A stretch of 64,000 bases of DNA from Zunongwangia sp. ESRF-bin46 (GTDB lineage Bacteria > Bacteroidota > Bacteroidia > Flavobacteriales > Flavobacteriaceae), in NCBI GenBank assembly GCA_002631855.1, contig NTLF01000017.1, forward strand, positions 1 to 64,000, read 5' to 3'. A program made the translations under genes and the position numbers. Shown piece after piece: positions 32,505 through 40,753 of the stretch. How positions within the stretch are numbered: the first letter of the stretch is position 1; each line of letters begins with the position of its first letter. Under the pieces are notes generated by a model. It was not told where the DNA came from and did not search any database. It saw nothing but the letters and a program-made list of their open reading frames with translations.

Positions 32505-33566
32505 TTAAGATAGTTTCAACAAAAAATCTACAGTGTCCACTCCGTCGGCATAATCCCAAAGCTCTGGGTTTTGCGCTTTGCCAAAAGAGATTTCATTGTC
32601 AATTCCAGTGTTTGAAATAATTGCCTGAATTTTATCAGCTTCTGTTTCCAGTTTATTCTTTACATCTTCCAGGTTAGCATATGTTTCGTAAAAAGTTACG
32701 GAAATAGGCGAGGAGTAGCCCGTGTCTTGCTTTAGCAATAAATATTCGTTGTCCAGCAATTTAATGTCGCTCATTAAATACACCGCCTTGTTGTAATCGT
32801 AGTTGTTGATGTATTTATGGTTATTGATAACGTGTTTCCAGGAAAACATTCCGTTGAAAAATTTGTCAAAATCATACTTTTCAGGAAAATATATTTTTGA
32901 AACATTGCGACAGCCCAACCCAAAATATCGAAAAATATCATCGGCTAACAGCTCCATTTCTTCTTTGGTTTCATCTCCAGTTAGCACAGCTACTGAATTT
33001 CTGTTTTTACGAATGATATTTGGGTATTTGCTGAAATAATAATCGAAATACCGGGCCGTGTTGTCGCTTCCGGTAGCAATAACAGCATCAAAACTTGTTA
33101 ACCTTCCTTCGGTAAACTCAATTAGATTTTTGAACTCTGGCTCAACTGAAATCAAATATTCCGCTAAAAAAGGAAGCAACTGTTTATCGTTTGATGAGAG
33201 TTTTGCCAAAACCTTATTTCCAGTCAACAATACAGAAAGAAAATCATGAAACCCTACCAACGGAATATTTCCTGCCATAATAATGGCTATAGTTTTCGGC
33301 TTTGTATCCGGAATAGTGTAAGTAGACACCCATTTATTGATTTTTTCGTTGGTTAACGCTTCGGCCCAACTTTTAAACGTAAAATGCAGGTTGTCTTCCG
33401 TAAACCAGCCATTATGGTGTTTTGCAGTGAGTATTTTCTGTTGCATTTCAGAAAAAAAAGCATCATTATTTAAAACATCTTCTTTTTTCACGGGTGTTTC
33501 AGAAGCAAATTGCCCTAAAAAATTTCCTAAAGCGCTAAAAGCGTTAATTCTTTGATGTAATTGCAT
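32505..33566 (-). CDS. LuxC-like acyl-CoA reductase family protein
   Basis: 353 residues of the LuxC/acyl-CoA reductase family of the aldehyde-dehydrogenase superfamily: IAIIMAGNIPLVGFHDFLSVLLTGN (about 92-116), AVIATGSDNTARYFDYYF and the catalytic-Cys region FGLGCRNVSKIYFP. The family reduces fatty acyl groups to aldehydes with NAD(P)H, but the flavobacterial members are not well studied. It is divergent from the ferredoxin gene, with -7 boxes on the two strands only two bases apart. It probably heads a unit with serC and serA, an order I recall from other Flavobacteriaceae. Confidence 0.9.
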   Translation of the reverse strand: MQLHQRINAFSALGNFLGQFASETPVKKEDVLNNDAFFSEMQQKILTAKHHNGWFTEDNLHFTFKSWAEALTNEKINKWVSTYTIPDTKPKTIAIIMAGNIPLVGFHDFLSVLLTGNKVLAKLSSNDKQLLPFLAEYLISVEPEFKNLIEFTEGRLTSFDAVIATGSDNTARYFDYYFSKYPNIIRKNRNSVAVLTGDETKEEMELLADDIFRYFGLGCRNVSKIYFPEKYDFDKFFNGMFSWKHVINNHKYINNYDYNKAVYLMSDIKLLDNEYLLLKQDTGYSSPISVTFYETYANLEDVKNKLETEADKIQAIISNTGIDNEISFGKAQNPELWDYADGVDTVDFLLKLS

Positions 33567-33595
33567 ACTTGTTTGGAGTTGCCCTTTTTAGGCGT

Positions 33596-33603
33596 TAAAT
33601 TTG
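33596..33603 (+). promoter_or_regulatory. -7 box for ferredoxin gene
   Basis: TAAATTTG, an exact TAnnTTTG, with a TTTG (33572-33575) 20 bases upstream as the -33 element. The predicted start near 33609 lies downstream of the TTG at 33601, which rules out a start there and fixes the ATG at 33628. Confidence 0.6.
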
Positions 33604-33605
33604 CG

Positions 33606-33613
33606 CAAAGTTA
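33606..33613 (-). promoter_or_regulatory. -7 box for acyl-CoA reductase gene
   Basis: Minus strand TAACTTTG, an exact TAnnTTTG, separated by two bases from the ferredoxin -7 box on the other strand. Confidence 0.55.
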
Positions 33614-33627
33614 GAAAAAGAAAACCG

Positions 33628-33978
33628 ATGGCAATTATAATAACAGACGAATGTATCAATTGTGGTGCTTGTGAGCCAGAATGTCCTAACACGGCAATTT
33701 ACGAAGGAGCTGATGATTGGCGCTATGCAGATGGTACCGACTTGGAGGGTAATGTAGTATTACCGAATGGAAAAGAGGTAGACGCAAACGAAACACAAGA
33801 GCCAGTTAGCGATGAAGTTTACTACATAGTACCTGATAAATGTACCGAATGTAAAGGGTTTCATGATGAGCCCCAGTGTGCCGCTGTTTGTCCTGTAGAT
33901 TGTTGTGTGCCTGATGAAGATAACGTAGAATCTGATGAGGAGCTATTAGGAAAACAGAGTTTTATGCATCACGAATAG
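33628..33978 (+). CDS. 2[4Fe-4S]-type ferredoxin
   Basis: 116 residues from the ATG at 33628; the frame is open to a TTG at 33601 but that lies upstream of the expected transcription start. Cluster motifs [12 protein letters not shown] (N-terminal) and [22 protein letters not shown] (C-terminal, with an insertion between the second and third Cys) indicate two 4Fe-4S clusters, as in the Allochromatium-type ferredoxins. Between them is a charged insert (about 25-70). It is a cytoplasmic electron carrier. Divergence from the acyl-CoA reductase suggests a linked redox role. Confidence 0.93.
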   Translation: MAIIITDECINCGACEPECPNTAIYEGADDWRYADGTDLEGNVVLPNGKEVDANETQEPVSDEVYYIVPDKCTECKGFHDEPQCAAVCPVDCCVPDEDNVESDEELLGKQSFMHHE

Positions 33979-34001
33979 AAAGTGTTAAATATTAAAAATT
34001 A

Positions 34002-34027
34002 AAAACGCCGCAAATTTGCGGCGTTTT
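34002..34027. terminator. Bidirectional terminator after ferredoxin gene
   Basis: AAAACGCCGCAAA (34002-34014) and TTTGCGGCGTTTT (34015-34027) form a perfect 26-base palindrome, with T-runs on both strands, between convergent genes. Confidence 0.9.
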
Positions 34028-34050
34028 CTTTTTGGGGATATAAATAAGAA

Positions 34051-34581
34051 TTATTTCATCTTATTTTTCTTTTTCATAGTTTGTTCTTGTACTTCAAGTT
34101 TGTAAACAGTTGTTACAATACTATCTGTGTTAGGGTCATAACGTTCAACTACAAAGTTTCCGTTTTGGTTGAAATATCCAAAAGAGTTGTCTCCATCTTG
34201 ACTATAGATATAGTACCCTTTCTGAGATGATGGGCGAATTGTGGCAAATTCATTAGATGTATCATCTTTAATTGCCATCATTCTATATCCTTTATCCTGT
34301 GCTTCAAATGAAAACTTTCTTTCGTTGTTTCTAAAGTTAACATCTGTTTTTACTTCAGAAGGTAACATCTTGGTAGAAAAATTGGTTTTATCGGCACTTG
34401 TATTATTTAATGCAATAACCTGATCTTCTTTTGTTGTAACCTCTTTAGTATCTACATCAACCCCTTTGCTATCTTTTACATAGGTTTTTGTAGTCGTTGT
34501 TTCGGTCTTTTCATTTTTGTTTTCTTGAGCAAAAGCAGTTGTAAAAGCTGCTAGAGCGAAAACTATCAATATCTTTTTCAT
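34051..34581 (-). CDS. Secreted protein of unknown function
   Basis: 176 residues. Signal peptide MKKILIVFALAAFTTAFAQ, then a Thr/Lys-rich stretch (ENKNEKTETTTTKTYVKDSK) and a C-terminal domain with YIYSQDGDNSFGYFNQNGNF. The N-terminal 60 residues resemble those of the secreted protein at 36473-36949 (AQENKN..., TVTKK or TTTTK, VKD-K, VDTK-V), so the two are probably paralogues that diverged in the C-terminal half. They flank the two alpha/beta hydrolase genes. Function unknown. Confidence 0.82.
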   Translation of the reverse strand: MKKILIVFALAAFTTAFAQENKNEKTETTTTKTYVKDSKGVDVDTKEVTTKEDQVIALNNTSADKTNFSTKMLPSEVKTDVNFRNNERKFSFEAQDKGYRMMAIKDDTSNEFATIRPSSQKGYYIYSQDGDNSFGYFNQNGNFVVERYDPNTDSIVTTVYKLEVQEQTMKKKNKMK

Positions 34582-34765
34582 AACTATATATTTTATAATT
34601 ATCTGATTATTATTTGTTTACCCATAAATATAAAGCCTATAACTGTTAATTATAGGAAACATATTGATAATAATTTGCCAAACTTCTTTGTGCAAATCCA
34701 TATACTATTAAAATTATCTTAAATTAAAAGGAATATGCTATTTTTATATAAGTAAACTTGAATTT

Positions 34766-35626
34766 ATGCCAATTTGGTTACATATACTTATAATTGTTCT
34801 TTTGGTTTATATAGCTGTAAGCGTACTACTATATTACCTTCAGGATTATTTTTTGTTTCAACCTGAAAAATTACCTAAGGATTTTCAATTTTTATATGAA
34901 AACCAGATGGTTAAAGAGTACAATTTAAAAACAAGGGATGGAGCAGTTATTAACGGACTTCACTTTAAAGTTGACAATCCTAAAGGAGTAGTGCTGTATT
35001 TAAAAGGGAATTCAAAAAGCATAAAAGGGTGGGGAAAGTATGCGGTTGATTTTACGAGCCAACAATACGATGTAATTATGGTAGATTACCGCGGTTTTGG
35101 GAAAAGCATAGGGAAAAGGTCTCAAAAAGCTATTAAGCGCGATTTGCAATACGTTTATGATAAGATAAGTAAGATTGTTTCAGAAAAACATATCATACTC
35201 TATGGACGTTCATTAGGCTCTGGGTTTGCCACTAAACTAGCTTCAATGAATAACCCTAAAATGTTAATACTCGATGCGCCATACTATAGCTTGACCAAGG
35301 TTACCGGGCGATATATGCCATTTATGCCGCTTTCAGTTATTCTGAAATATCCTATGCCAACTTATAAATGGCTTAAATATGTAGAGTGCCCTATACATAT
35401 TATTCACGGTACCAATGATAAATTGATTCCTTTTAAAACGAGTGTAAAGCTATCCAAAATTAAGCCTAAACAAACAACTCTTTATCCGATTATTGACGGG
35501 GGGCATAAAAACATGAATGCCTTTAAATCCTATCATCAAACCCTACACCGTATTCTTGATCCAAAAAAGAGAACCATTGATTATTCCACGACCAGCCTAA
35601 AAGTTGAACATTCAGCAAAAAAGTAA
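34766..35626 (+). CDS. Membrane-anchored alpha/beta hydrolase with altered oxyanion motif
   Basis: 286 residues. N-terminal membrane anchor (about 5-25, LHILIIVLLVYIAVSVLLYYL), then an alpha/beta-hydrolase domain: nucleophile YGRSLGSG (Ser149), acid in HGTNDKLIPF, and His in GGHKNM. The oxyanion-hole motif, HGNA in the next gene, is KGNS here (80-83), losing the usual His. It probably acts at the inner-membrane or envelope face on an unknown ester. The next gene is a close paralogue, starting one base after its stop. Confidence 0.9.
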   Translation: MPIWLHILIIVLLVYIAVSVLLYYLQDYFLFQPEKLPKDFQFLYENQMVKEYNLKTRDGAVINGLHFKVDNPKGVVLYLKGNSKSIKGWGKYAVDFTSQQYDVIMVDYRGFGKSIGKRSQKAIKRDLQYVYDKISKIVSEKHIILYGRSLGSGFATKLASMNNPKMLILDAPYYSLTKVTGRYMPFMPLSVILKYPMPTYKWLKYVECPIHIIHGTNDKLIPFKTSVKLSKIKPKQTTLYPIIDGGHKNMNAFKSYHQTLHRILDPKKRTIDYSTTSLKVEHSAKK

Positions 35627-35627
35627 T

Positions 35628-36425
35628 ATGCGAACAATTTTAAAGGGATTATTAATTGTACTTTCGGGTTATGTTATAATTATATTAGGGATGTACCTAT
35701 TACAAGAAAAATTGATTTTTTTACCTACCCAACTGCCGCAGGAGCATACATATACCTTTGAACAACCTTTCACTGAATTTTTCCTGGAGGCTAAAGATGG
35801 ATCAAAACTTAATGCCTTGCATTTTGAAGTAGAGAACCCGAAAGGCGTAATCCTATACTTTCATGGAAACGCCGGTAACTTGGATCGTTGGGGTGAAATA
35901 ACCTCTTTTTTTACACAGTTTAATTATGATGTTGTGGTGATGGATTATCGTACGTACGGTAAAAGCACAGGAAAACTCTCAGAAAAATCACTTTATAAGG
36001 ATGCCCAATTATTTTACGATTATATTTTGAAGCGTTACCCTGAAAATGAAATTACGGTTTACGGCAGGTCGCTAGGGACTACCTTTGCTACGTATGTGGC
36101 ATCTACCAACCAACCTAAAAAATTGGTCTTAGAAACCCCCTTTTATAGTATGACAAATGTTGCTAAAAAAAGATTTCCTTTTTTACCAGTAGCACAATTG
36201 CTTAAATATAGATTCCCAACAAATACATTTATAAATAAAACGAATTGCCCTGTAGTTATTTTTCATGGAACAGATGACAGTGTCGTACCCTATGAATCTG
36301 GTAAAAAACTATCTGAAACATTACCAAAAGATCGTCTTAACTTTATTACTATTCCAGAAGGCGGTCACAATAATCTTATTGAATTTCAGCAATATAAAGA
36401 TTCCATAGAAGGAGTACTTCAATAA
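35628..36425 (+). CDS. Membrane-anchored alpha/beta hydrolase (paralogue)
   Basis: 265 residues from the ATG at 35628; the open frame reaches up to a TTG at 35604 inside the previous gene, a less likely start. N-terminal membrane helix (about 5-24), then LYFHGNAGN (79-84), nucleophile YGRSLGTT (Ser148), acid in HGTDDSVVPY and GGHNNL. All classical motifs are intact, unlike its upstream paralogue. The two genes form an operon and were generated by tandem duplication. Substrate unknown. Confidence 0.9.
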   Translation: MRTILKGLLIVLSGYVIIILGMYLLQEKLIFLPTQLPQEHTYTFEQPFTEFFLEAKDGSKLNALHFEVENPKGVILYFHGNAGNLDRWGEITSFFTQFNYDVVVMDYRTYGKSTGKLSEKSLYKDAQLFYDYILKRYPENEITVYGRSLGTTFATYVASTNQPKKLVLETPFYSMTNVAKKRFPFLPVAQLLKYRFPTNTFINKTNCPVVIFHGTDDSVVPYESGKKLSETLPKDRLNFITIPEGGHNNLIEFQQYKDSIEGVLQ

Positions 36426-36429
36426 AAAA

Positions 36430-36447
36430 CCCCGGTAAAAACCGGGG
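36430..36447 (-). terminator. Terminator of the secreted Lys/Glu-rich protein gene
   Basis: CCCCGGT (36430-36436) pairs with ACCGGGG (36441-36447). The minus strand continues into a T-run (complement of the A-run at 36424-36429), so it ends the gene whose stop is at 36473. The plus strand has no T-run, so it is weaker for the hydrolase operon. Confidence 0.7.
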
Positions 36448-36472
36448 CTTAATCATTTAATTTATATAAAAA

Positions 36473-36949
36473 TTAGTTGTCTTTTTTAAGTTTCGACATT
36501 CCTTTTGGTCTGCTTTCCAGTTCCATTCGGCGTTTTTCAAGTTCTTTCTGCATTTCTCTTTTCTTTTCTAAAAGCATTTGGCGCTCTTTTTCGGCCTTAG
36601 CTTTTTGGGCAGCAATAGAAGCTTTCAGCTCTTCACTTTTTTTGTTCATATTTTGCTGAATTTTTTCAGCATTTTCTTCATCAACAGAAACCTCGTCGGC
36701 AACTACTTTTTCCGTATTATCAGACTTTGAAGTCACAACTTGAGAATTTTGGTCCTGCTTATCAGTTCCTTCTACTTTTACAACTTCATTATCTTCTTTT
36801 ACTTCCTGAACAACTTTAGTGTCTACTTTTGTGTCTTTAACGGTTACTTTTTTAGTAACGGTCTCTTTTTGAACATTCTTGTTTTCTTGTGCGTTTACAG
36901 TAAACGTTACAAACAAAACAGCTATAATTGAATACAATACTTTTTTCAT
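36473..36949 (-). CDS. Secreted Lys/Glu-rich coiled-coil protein
   Basis: 158 residues. Signal peptide MKKVLYSIIAVLFVTFTVNAQ, a Thr/Val/Lys-rich segment (VQKETVTKKVTVKDTKVDTK), then a long charged coiled coil (about 90-158: NMNKKSEELKASIAAQKAKA, ending GMSKLKKDN). The first half resembles the secreted protein at 34051-34581. Its repetitive charged make-up gives no catalytic clue; it could be a periplasmic structural or stress protein. Confidence 0.82.
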   Translation of the reverse strand: MKKVLYSIIAVLFVTFTVNAQENKNVQKETVTKKVTVKDTKVDTKVVQEVKEDNEVVKVEGTDKQDQNSQVVTSKSDNTEKVVADEVSVDEENAEKIQQNMNKKSEELKASIAAQKAKAEKERQMLLEKKREMQKELEKRRMELESRPKGMSKLKKDN

Positions 36950-37086
36950 GATTATTAATAGTTTGGTTAATACACTGTAAATCTAGGTTATAATGTGTTA
37001 AAGTAAAGATAAGGGGCAGCCAAAATTTTCCCATATTTTATTTAGAAAAGGGATTGATAAATTCTTCTAATTGTCTGTTAATAGTG

Positions 37087-37094
37087 TATATTTG
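37087..37094 (+). promoter_or_regulatory. Bacteroidota -7 box for ychF
   Basis: TATATTTG, an exact TAnnTTTG, ends 20 bases before the ATG at 37115. Confidence 0.5.
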
Positions 37095-37114
37095 CGCCCA
37101 AATTATACAGTAAC

Positions 37115-38209
37115 ATGAAAGCAGGAATTGTAGGATTACCAAACGTAGGTAAATCGACCCTTTTTAATTGTCTATCCAATGCCAAAGCGCAAAGTGCCAA
37201 CTTTCCGTTTTGTACCATTGAACCCAATATTGGTGTGGTAAACGTACCAGATAACAGATTGGTTAAATTAGAAGAATTGGTAAACCCGCAACGTGTATTA
37301 CCTGCAACGGTTGAGATAGTTGATATTGCTGGGTTGGTAAAAGGAGCGAGCAAAGGAGAAGGATTAGGAAATCAATTTTTAGGAAACATTCGTGAAACCG
37401 ATGCCATTCTGCACGTATTACGCTGTTTTGATAATGATAATGTAGTTCATGTTGATGGAAACATCAATCCTGTTCGTGATAAAGAAACTATTGATATTGA
37501 ATTGCAGCTGAAAGATCTTGAAACTACTGAAAAGAAACTAGATAAGGTAAAGAGAGCTGCTAGAACGGGTAATAAAGAAGCTCAAAAAGAAGAAGCTGCT
37601 CTATTGAAAGTGAAGGAAGGGCTGGAAGCTGGTATTTCTGTAAGAGCGATTGAACTTACAGAATCTGAACGAGAAGAGTTTATTAATCAAATTCAATATA
37701 TAACCGATAAGCCTGTTTTATATGTTTGTAATGTAGATGAAGATGCTGCCGTTTCTGGAAACGAATATGTAGAGCAAGTAAGAGAAGCTGTAAAAGATGA
37801 AAATGCTGAAGTAATTATTTTGGCAGTAGGAACTGAAGCAGATATTACTGAACTAGAAACTTTTGAAGAACGCCAAATGTTCTTGGAAGATTTAGGTTTA
37901 GAAGAACCAGGCTCAGCTAAATTAATTCGTAGTGCATATAAACTACTTAATTTAGAAACCTATTTTACCGCTGGTGAAAAAGAAGTTCGTGCTTGGACAA
38001 TTCCAATAGGGTCTACTGCACCACAAGCTGCAGGTGTTATACATACCGATTTTGAAAAAGGCTTTATCCGTGCCGAGGTAATCAAATACGAAGACTTCGT
38101 AAATTATGGTAGCGAAGCTAAAGTACGTGATGCCGGTAAATTAGGGGTAGAAGGGAAGGAATACATAGTTAAGGATGGTGATGTGATGCATTTTAGGTTT
38201 AATGTTTAA
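37115..38209 (+). CDS. ychF: Redox-regulated ATPase YchF
   Basis: Universal Obg-family P-loop protein that prefers ATP to GTP and associates with ribosomes. 364 residues. G1 GLPNVGKSTLF (about 7-17), G3 DIAGLVKGASKGEGLGNQFL (about 68-87), a helical/coiled domain (about 125-200), and a C-terminal TGS domain with YFTAGEKEVRAWTIPIGSTAPQAAGVIH. Full length. Single gene with its own promoter; the convergent PAP2 gene ends eight bases beyond it, with no terminator visible between them. Confidence 0.97.
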   Translation: MKAGIVGLPNVGKSTLFNCLSNAKAQSANFPFCTIEPNIGVVNVPDNRLVKLEELVNPQRVLPATVEIVDIAGLVKGASKGEGLGNQFLGNIRETDAILHVLRCFDNDNVVHVDGNINPVRDKETIDIELQLKDLETTEKKLDKVKRAARTGNKEAQKEEAALLKVKEGLEAGISVRAIELTESEREEFINQIQYITDKPVLYVCNVDEDAAVSGNEYVEQVREAVKDENAEVIILAVGTEADITELETFEERQMFLEDLGLEEPGSAKLIRSAYKLLNLETYFTAGEKEVRAWTIPIGSTAPQAAGVIHTDFEKGFIRAEVIKYEDFVNYGSEAKVRDAGKLGVEGKEYIVKDGDVMHFRFNV

Positions 38210-38216
38210 GATGTTT

Positions 38217-39050
38217 TTAAAACGTCATCTGTAATCCTATTCCTTTATAAAAATCCCCAGTAGCAGACATTCCTGCGCTTGGCACTACCTCAATAGCTTT
38301 ATCTTTTGTTTTATGTAATTCCGGAACAAAATAACCAGTTAAAGCTCCAAGCCCATAACCCAAAAGAACATCTGTTAAAAAGTGTTGTCCAGCTTCTAGC
38401 CTAAAGTAACCTACTGTAGCTGGAATGGCTGCTGCTCCTGCCCATACCCAAAACTTACCATTACTATCGGGATTAAAATCACTATATACTTTTGCAGTGA
38501 AAAATGTAGCAGTTGCTGCTGCTGCTACGTGTCCAGAATAAAAAGAGCGTTGTCCATTGTTGCTAATCCTTCTAGCAAGTGAAGTATCTCCACTTTCATC
38601 ATATACATATGGGCGCGATCTATTAACAAAAGCAGCAGTCATGGTATACAATGAGGCTGTTGTTGCTAAACTTTCAATATATAATCCTGCAATTTGTCCA
38701 GTATGTTCATTCGCTTCATCATCAAACAAAAGAACAAGGGGTGAAGCAAAAGAAACGGCAAAAGGAATATCGCTTATAGAATTTGCGTTTTCTGAATGAT
38801 TACCAACTGCCCAACGGTCTAAAAAATTAATATTATCCTGATCGGCTATAATACTATTTAGTTCTGCTTCAGTAATATCATCTTTTTCTGTAATAAAATA
38901 AAGTCCTAATCCACTTGTCCCTATTCCGGCTCCGGTCCATATTCCATCACGCACCCAATCCCATTCATATGGGGATTGTTTTGTTTGTGAAAAACCTGAT
39001 ATAGAAATTAATAAGACTAAGAATGTTAAGATTGTTTTTTTCATAATCAT
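38217..39050 (-). CDS. PAP2-family phosphatase
   Basis: 277 residues with a signal peptide (about 3-22, KKTILTFLVLLISISGFSQT); either of two close ATGs (39050 or 39044) could start it. The PAP2/type 2 phosphatidic acid phosphatase triad is present: RSRPYVYDE, then the SFYSGHVAAA motif, and RLEAGQHFLTDVLLG. There are few long hydrophobic helices, so it may be a periplasmic or outer-membrane protein. Substrate could be a lipid phosphate or undecaprenyl pyrophosphate; not determinable here. Confidence 0.9.
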   Translation of the reverse strand: MIMKKTILTFLVLLISISGFSQTKQSPYEWDWVRDGIWTGAGIGTSGLGLYFITEKDDITEAELNSIIADQDNINFLDRWAVGNHSENANSISDIPFAVSFASPLVLLFDDEANEHTGQIAGLYIESLATTASLYTMTAAFVNRSRPYVYDESGDTSLARRISNNGQRSFYSGHVAAAATATFFTAKVYSDFNPDSNGKFWVWAGAAAIPATVGYFRLEAGQHFLTDVLLGYGLGALTGYFVPELHKTKDKAIEVVPSAGMSATGDFYKGIGLQMTF

Positions 39051-39189
39051 TAAATATATAATTATCTTAAAGTAATTAGTTTTGTTTTAACATTCCCTTA
39101 GAGGCTTTTTATAATACATTTTTGAAATGCGAACAGAATTTATAGGGAATTCATTTTTAACAGTATATTCGTGGCACTTATAAAAATCA

Positions 39190-40626
39190 ATGAATAGAAA
39201 AGAACTCTTATTGTTTATAGCGGTAGCTTTACTTCTATTAATCGAATTTATTGCATTTAGTGACTTGCCATTTTTTTGGGATGGTATAAGTAAGGCGAAT
39301 CGAGCGACGTGGATTTACGAAAACAATTTCTCTAACTTAATTCTTCCAACTGAATATTCATCTGGTCATCCTCCGCTATGGATCACAAGCTTGGCTTTAT
39401 TCTGGAAGTTGTTTGGACAAACTCTTTTTTCTTCTAGATTGCTCTTATTATTTGTGAACCTTGGTGTTTTTTACCAAATCTTACTTTTATGCAAACGTAA
39501 CTTTAGTGTTTCAGTTCCAATATTTATGTTTTTGTTGGTGTGCATAGATCCAACCTTGCTTGCACAGACCACAAGTTTAAACAACGACATGATGTTACTG
39601 TTCTTCACTCTATTTTCTTTGAATGCCCTTCAAAAGAACAGTTGGTTACTCTACGCAATCGCTCTATCAGGATTATTGCTCACTAATTTACGGGGTATAT
39701 ATTGTTTTGTTGCTTTATTGTTGATACATATAATCTATAACAGAAGAAGGCTGTTAACGTTCAATCGGAATATGATTTACGCGTATTGTATTGCTGTTTT
39801 TACCTTCGGAATATTTTTAATCTATCAATATTCTGAATTAGGCTGGGTGCTCATAACTAAAAACGAAAATTTTTCCGAACATAGAAAAACCACAACTTTT
39901 ATGTTGATGATAAAAAACACGATAGTCTATTTTAAGAACTTATTGGATTTTGGCCGAATTTTCCTTTGGGTTCCCTTAGTGTTACTTTTGTGGAAGGGTA
40001 TTAGGCAAAAAAAGCATTCACTCGACGTTCCATCACAGCGTGTTTTTATTGCTTTGTTGGTTTTTACAATAGTCTTCTTTTTTGGTTTTGTCCCTTTTAG
40101 TAACCCCATGGGGCCAAGGTATTTAATGGTTTGTTATATTTTAAGTGCTATTCTTTTAACAAACTTACTATTTACTGTTTCAGCAAACAGAAAAAGAAGA
40201 CGTGGTGTCTTAATTATTGTTACGGTAGCATTGGTTTCAGGTCATTTTTGGATTTATCCCGCTACTATTTCTCAGGCCTGGGACAGTAGTTTCGCACACT
40301 TAGGCTATTTTAGTAAAGAAGAGAAAATGCTGAAATTTTTAGAAAAAGAAAACATACGTCCTTCCGAAGTTGGTACACACCTGCGTTTTAACGGTAGGCG
40401 AGTGGCTTATCTCTCAAAAGATAAGGGTGTTTCTGAAATTTTCCCTGTTGTAGACTTGAAAACAAATAAATATGTGATTTTATCAAACATTGAAAATAGC
40501 ACAAGTGATGAAACCATTTTAGAATTACGAAATAATTGGGAAGAAGTCAAAACTTATGAAAATCTAGGCGTTTTCGTGACTTTATATAAAAATCCTGTTA
40601 TTGGTGATAGAATTCAGAACCCTTAA
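39190..40626 (+). CDS. GT39-like polytopic glycosyltransferase
   Basis: 478 residues. About ten membrane helices; the first periplasmic loop carries LPFFWDGISKANRATWIYE with an acidic catalytic Asp and YSSGHPPLWITSLALFWKLFG, the pattern of the GT39/ArnT-like family that transfers sugars from lipid carriers. The C-terminal 100 residues form a small soluble domain with a LVTLYKNP-like end. It lies alone between PAP2 and parE. The acceptor is unknown; glycosylation of lipids or envelope proteins is possible. Confidence 0.85.
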   Translation: MNRKELLLFIAVALLLLIEFIAFSDLPFFWDGISKANRATWIYENNFSNLILPTEYSSGHPPLWITSLALFWKLFGQTLFSSRLLLLFVNLGVFYQILLLCKRNFSVSVPIFMFLLVCIDPTLLAQTTSLNNDMMLLFFTLFSLNALQKNSWLLYAIALSGLLLTNLRGIYCFVALLLIHIIYNRRRLLTFNRNMIYAYCIAVFTFGIFLIYQYSELGWVLITKNENFSEHRKTTTFMLMIKNTIVYFKNLLDFGRIFLWVPLVLLLWKGIRQKKHSLDVPSQRVFIALLVFTIVFFFGFVPFSNPMGPRYLMVCYILSAILLTNLLFTVSANRKRRRGVLIIVTVALVSGHFWIYPATISQAWDSSFAHLGYFSKEEKMLKFLEKENIRPSEVGTHLRFNGRRVAYLSKDKGVSEIFPVVDLKTNKYVILSNIENSTSDETILELRNNWEEVKTYENLGVFVTLYKNPVIGDRIQNP

Positions 40627-40753
40627 AGCAAGAAAATAATTTCTAAAAAAAATTACTAACAATACCCTGTAAATTATTGTTAATTACTTTCGTGTTTTCA
40701 GGTTTAAAAATTAAAGCTTAAACCCTATATTTAGGGCATATTCACGATTTTTT

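Noticed and set aside
34677-34700. TTTGGCAAATTATTATC on the minus strand as a second sigma-54 promoter for the secreted protein at 34581
   Set aside because: Only the TGGCA part matches; the -12 half is missing.
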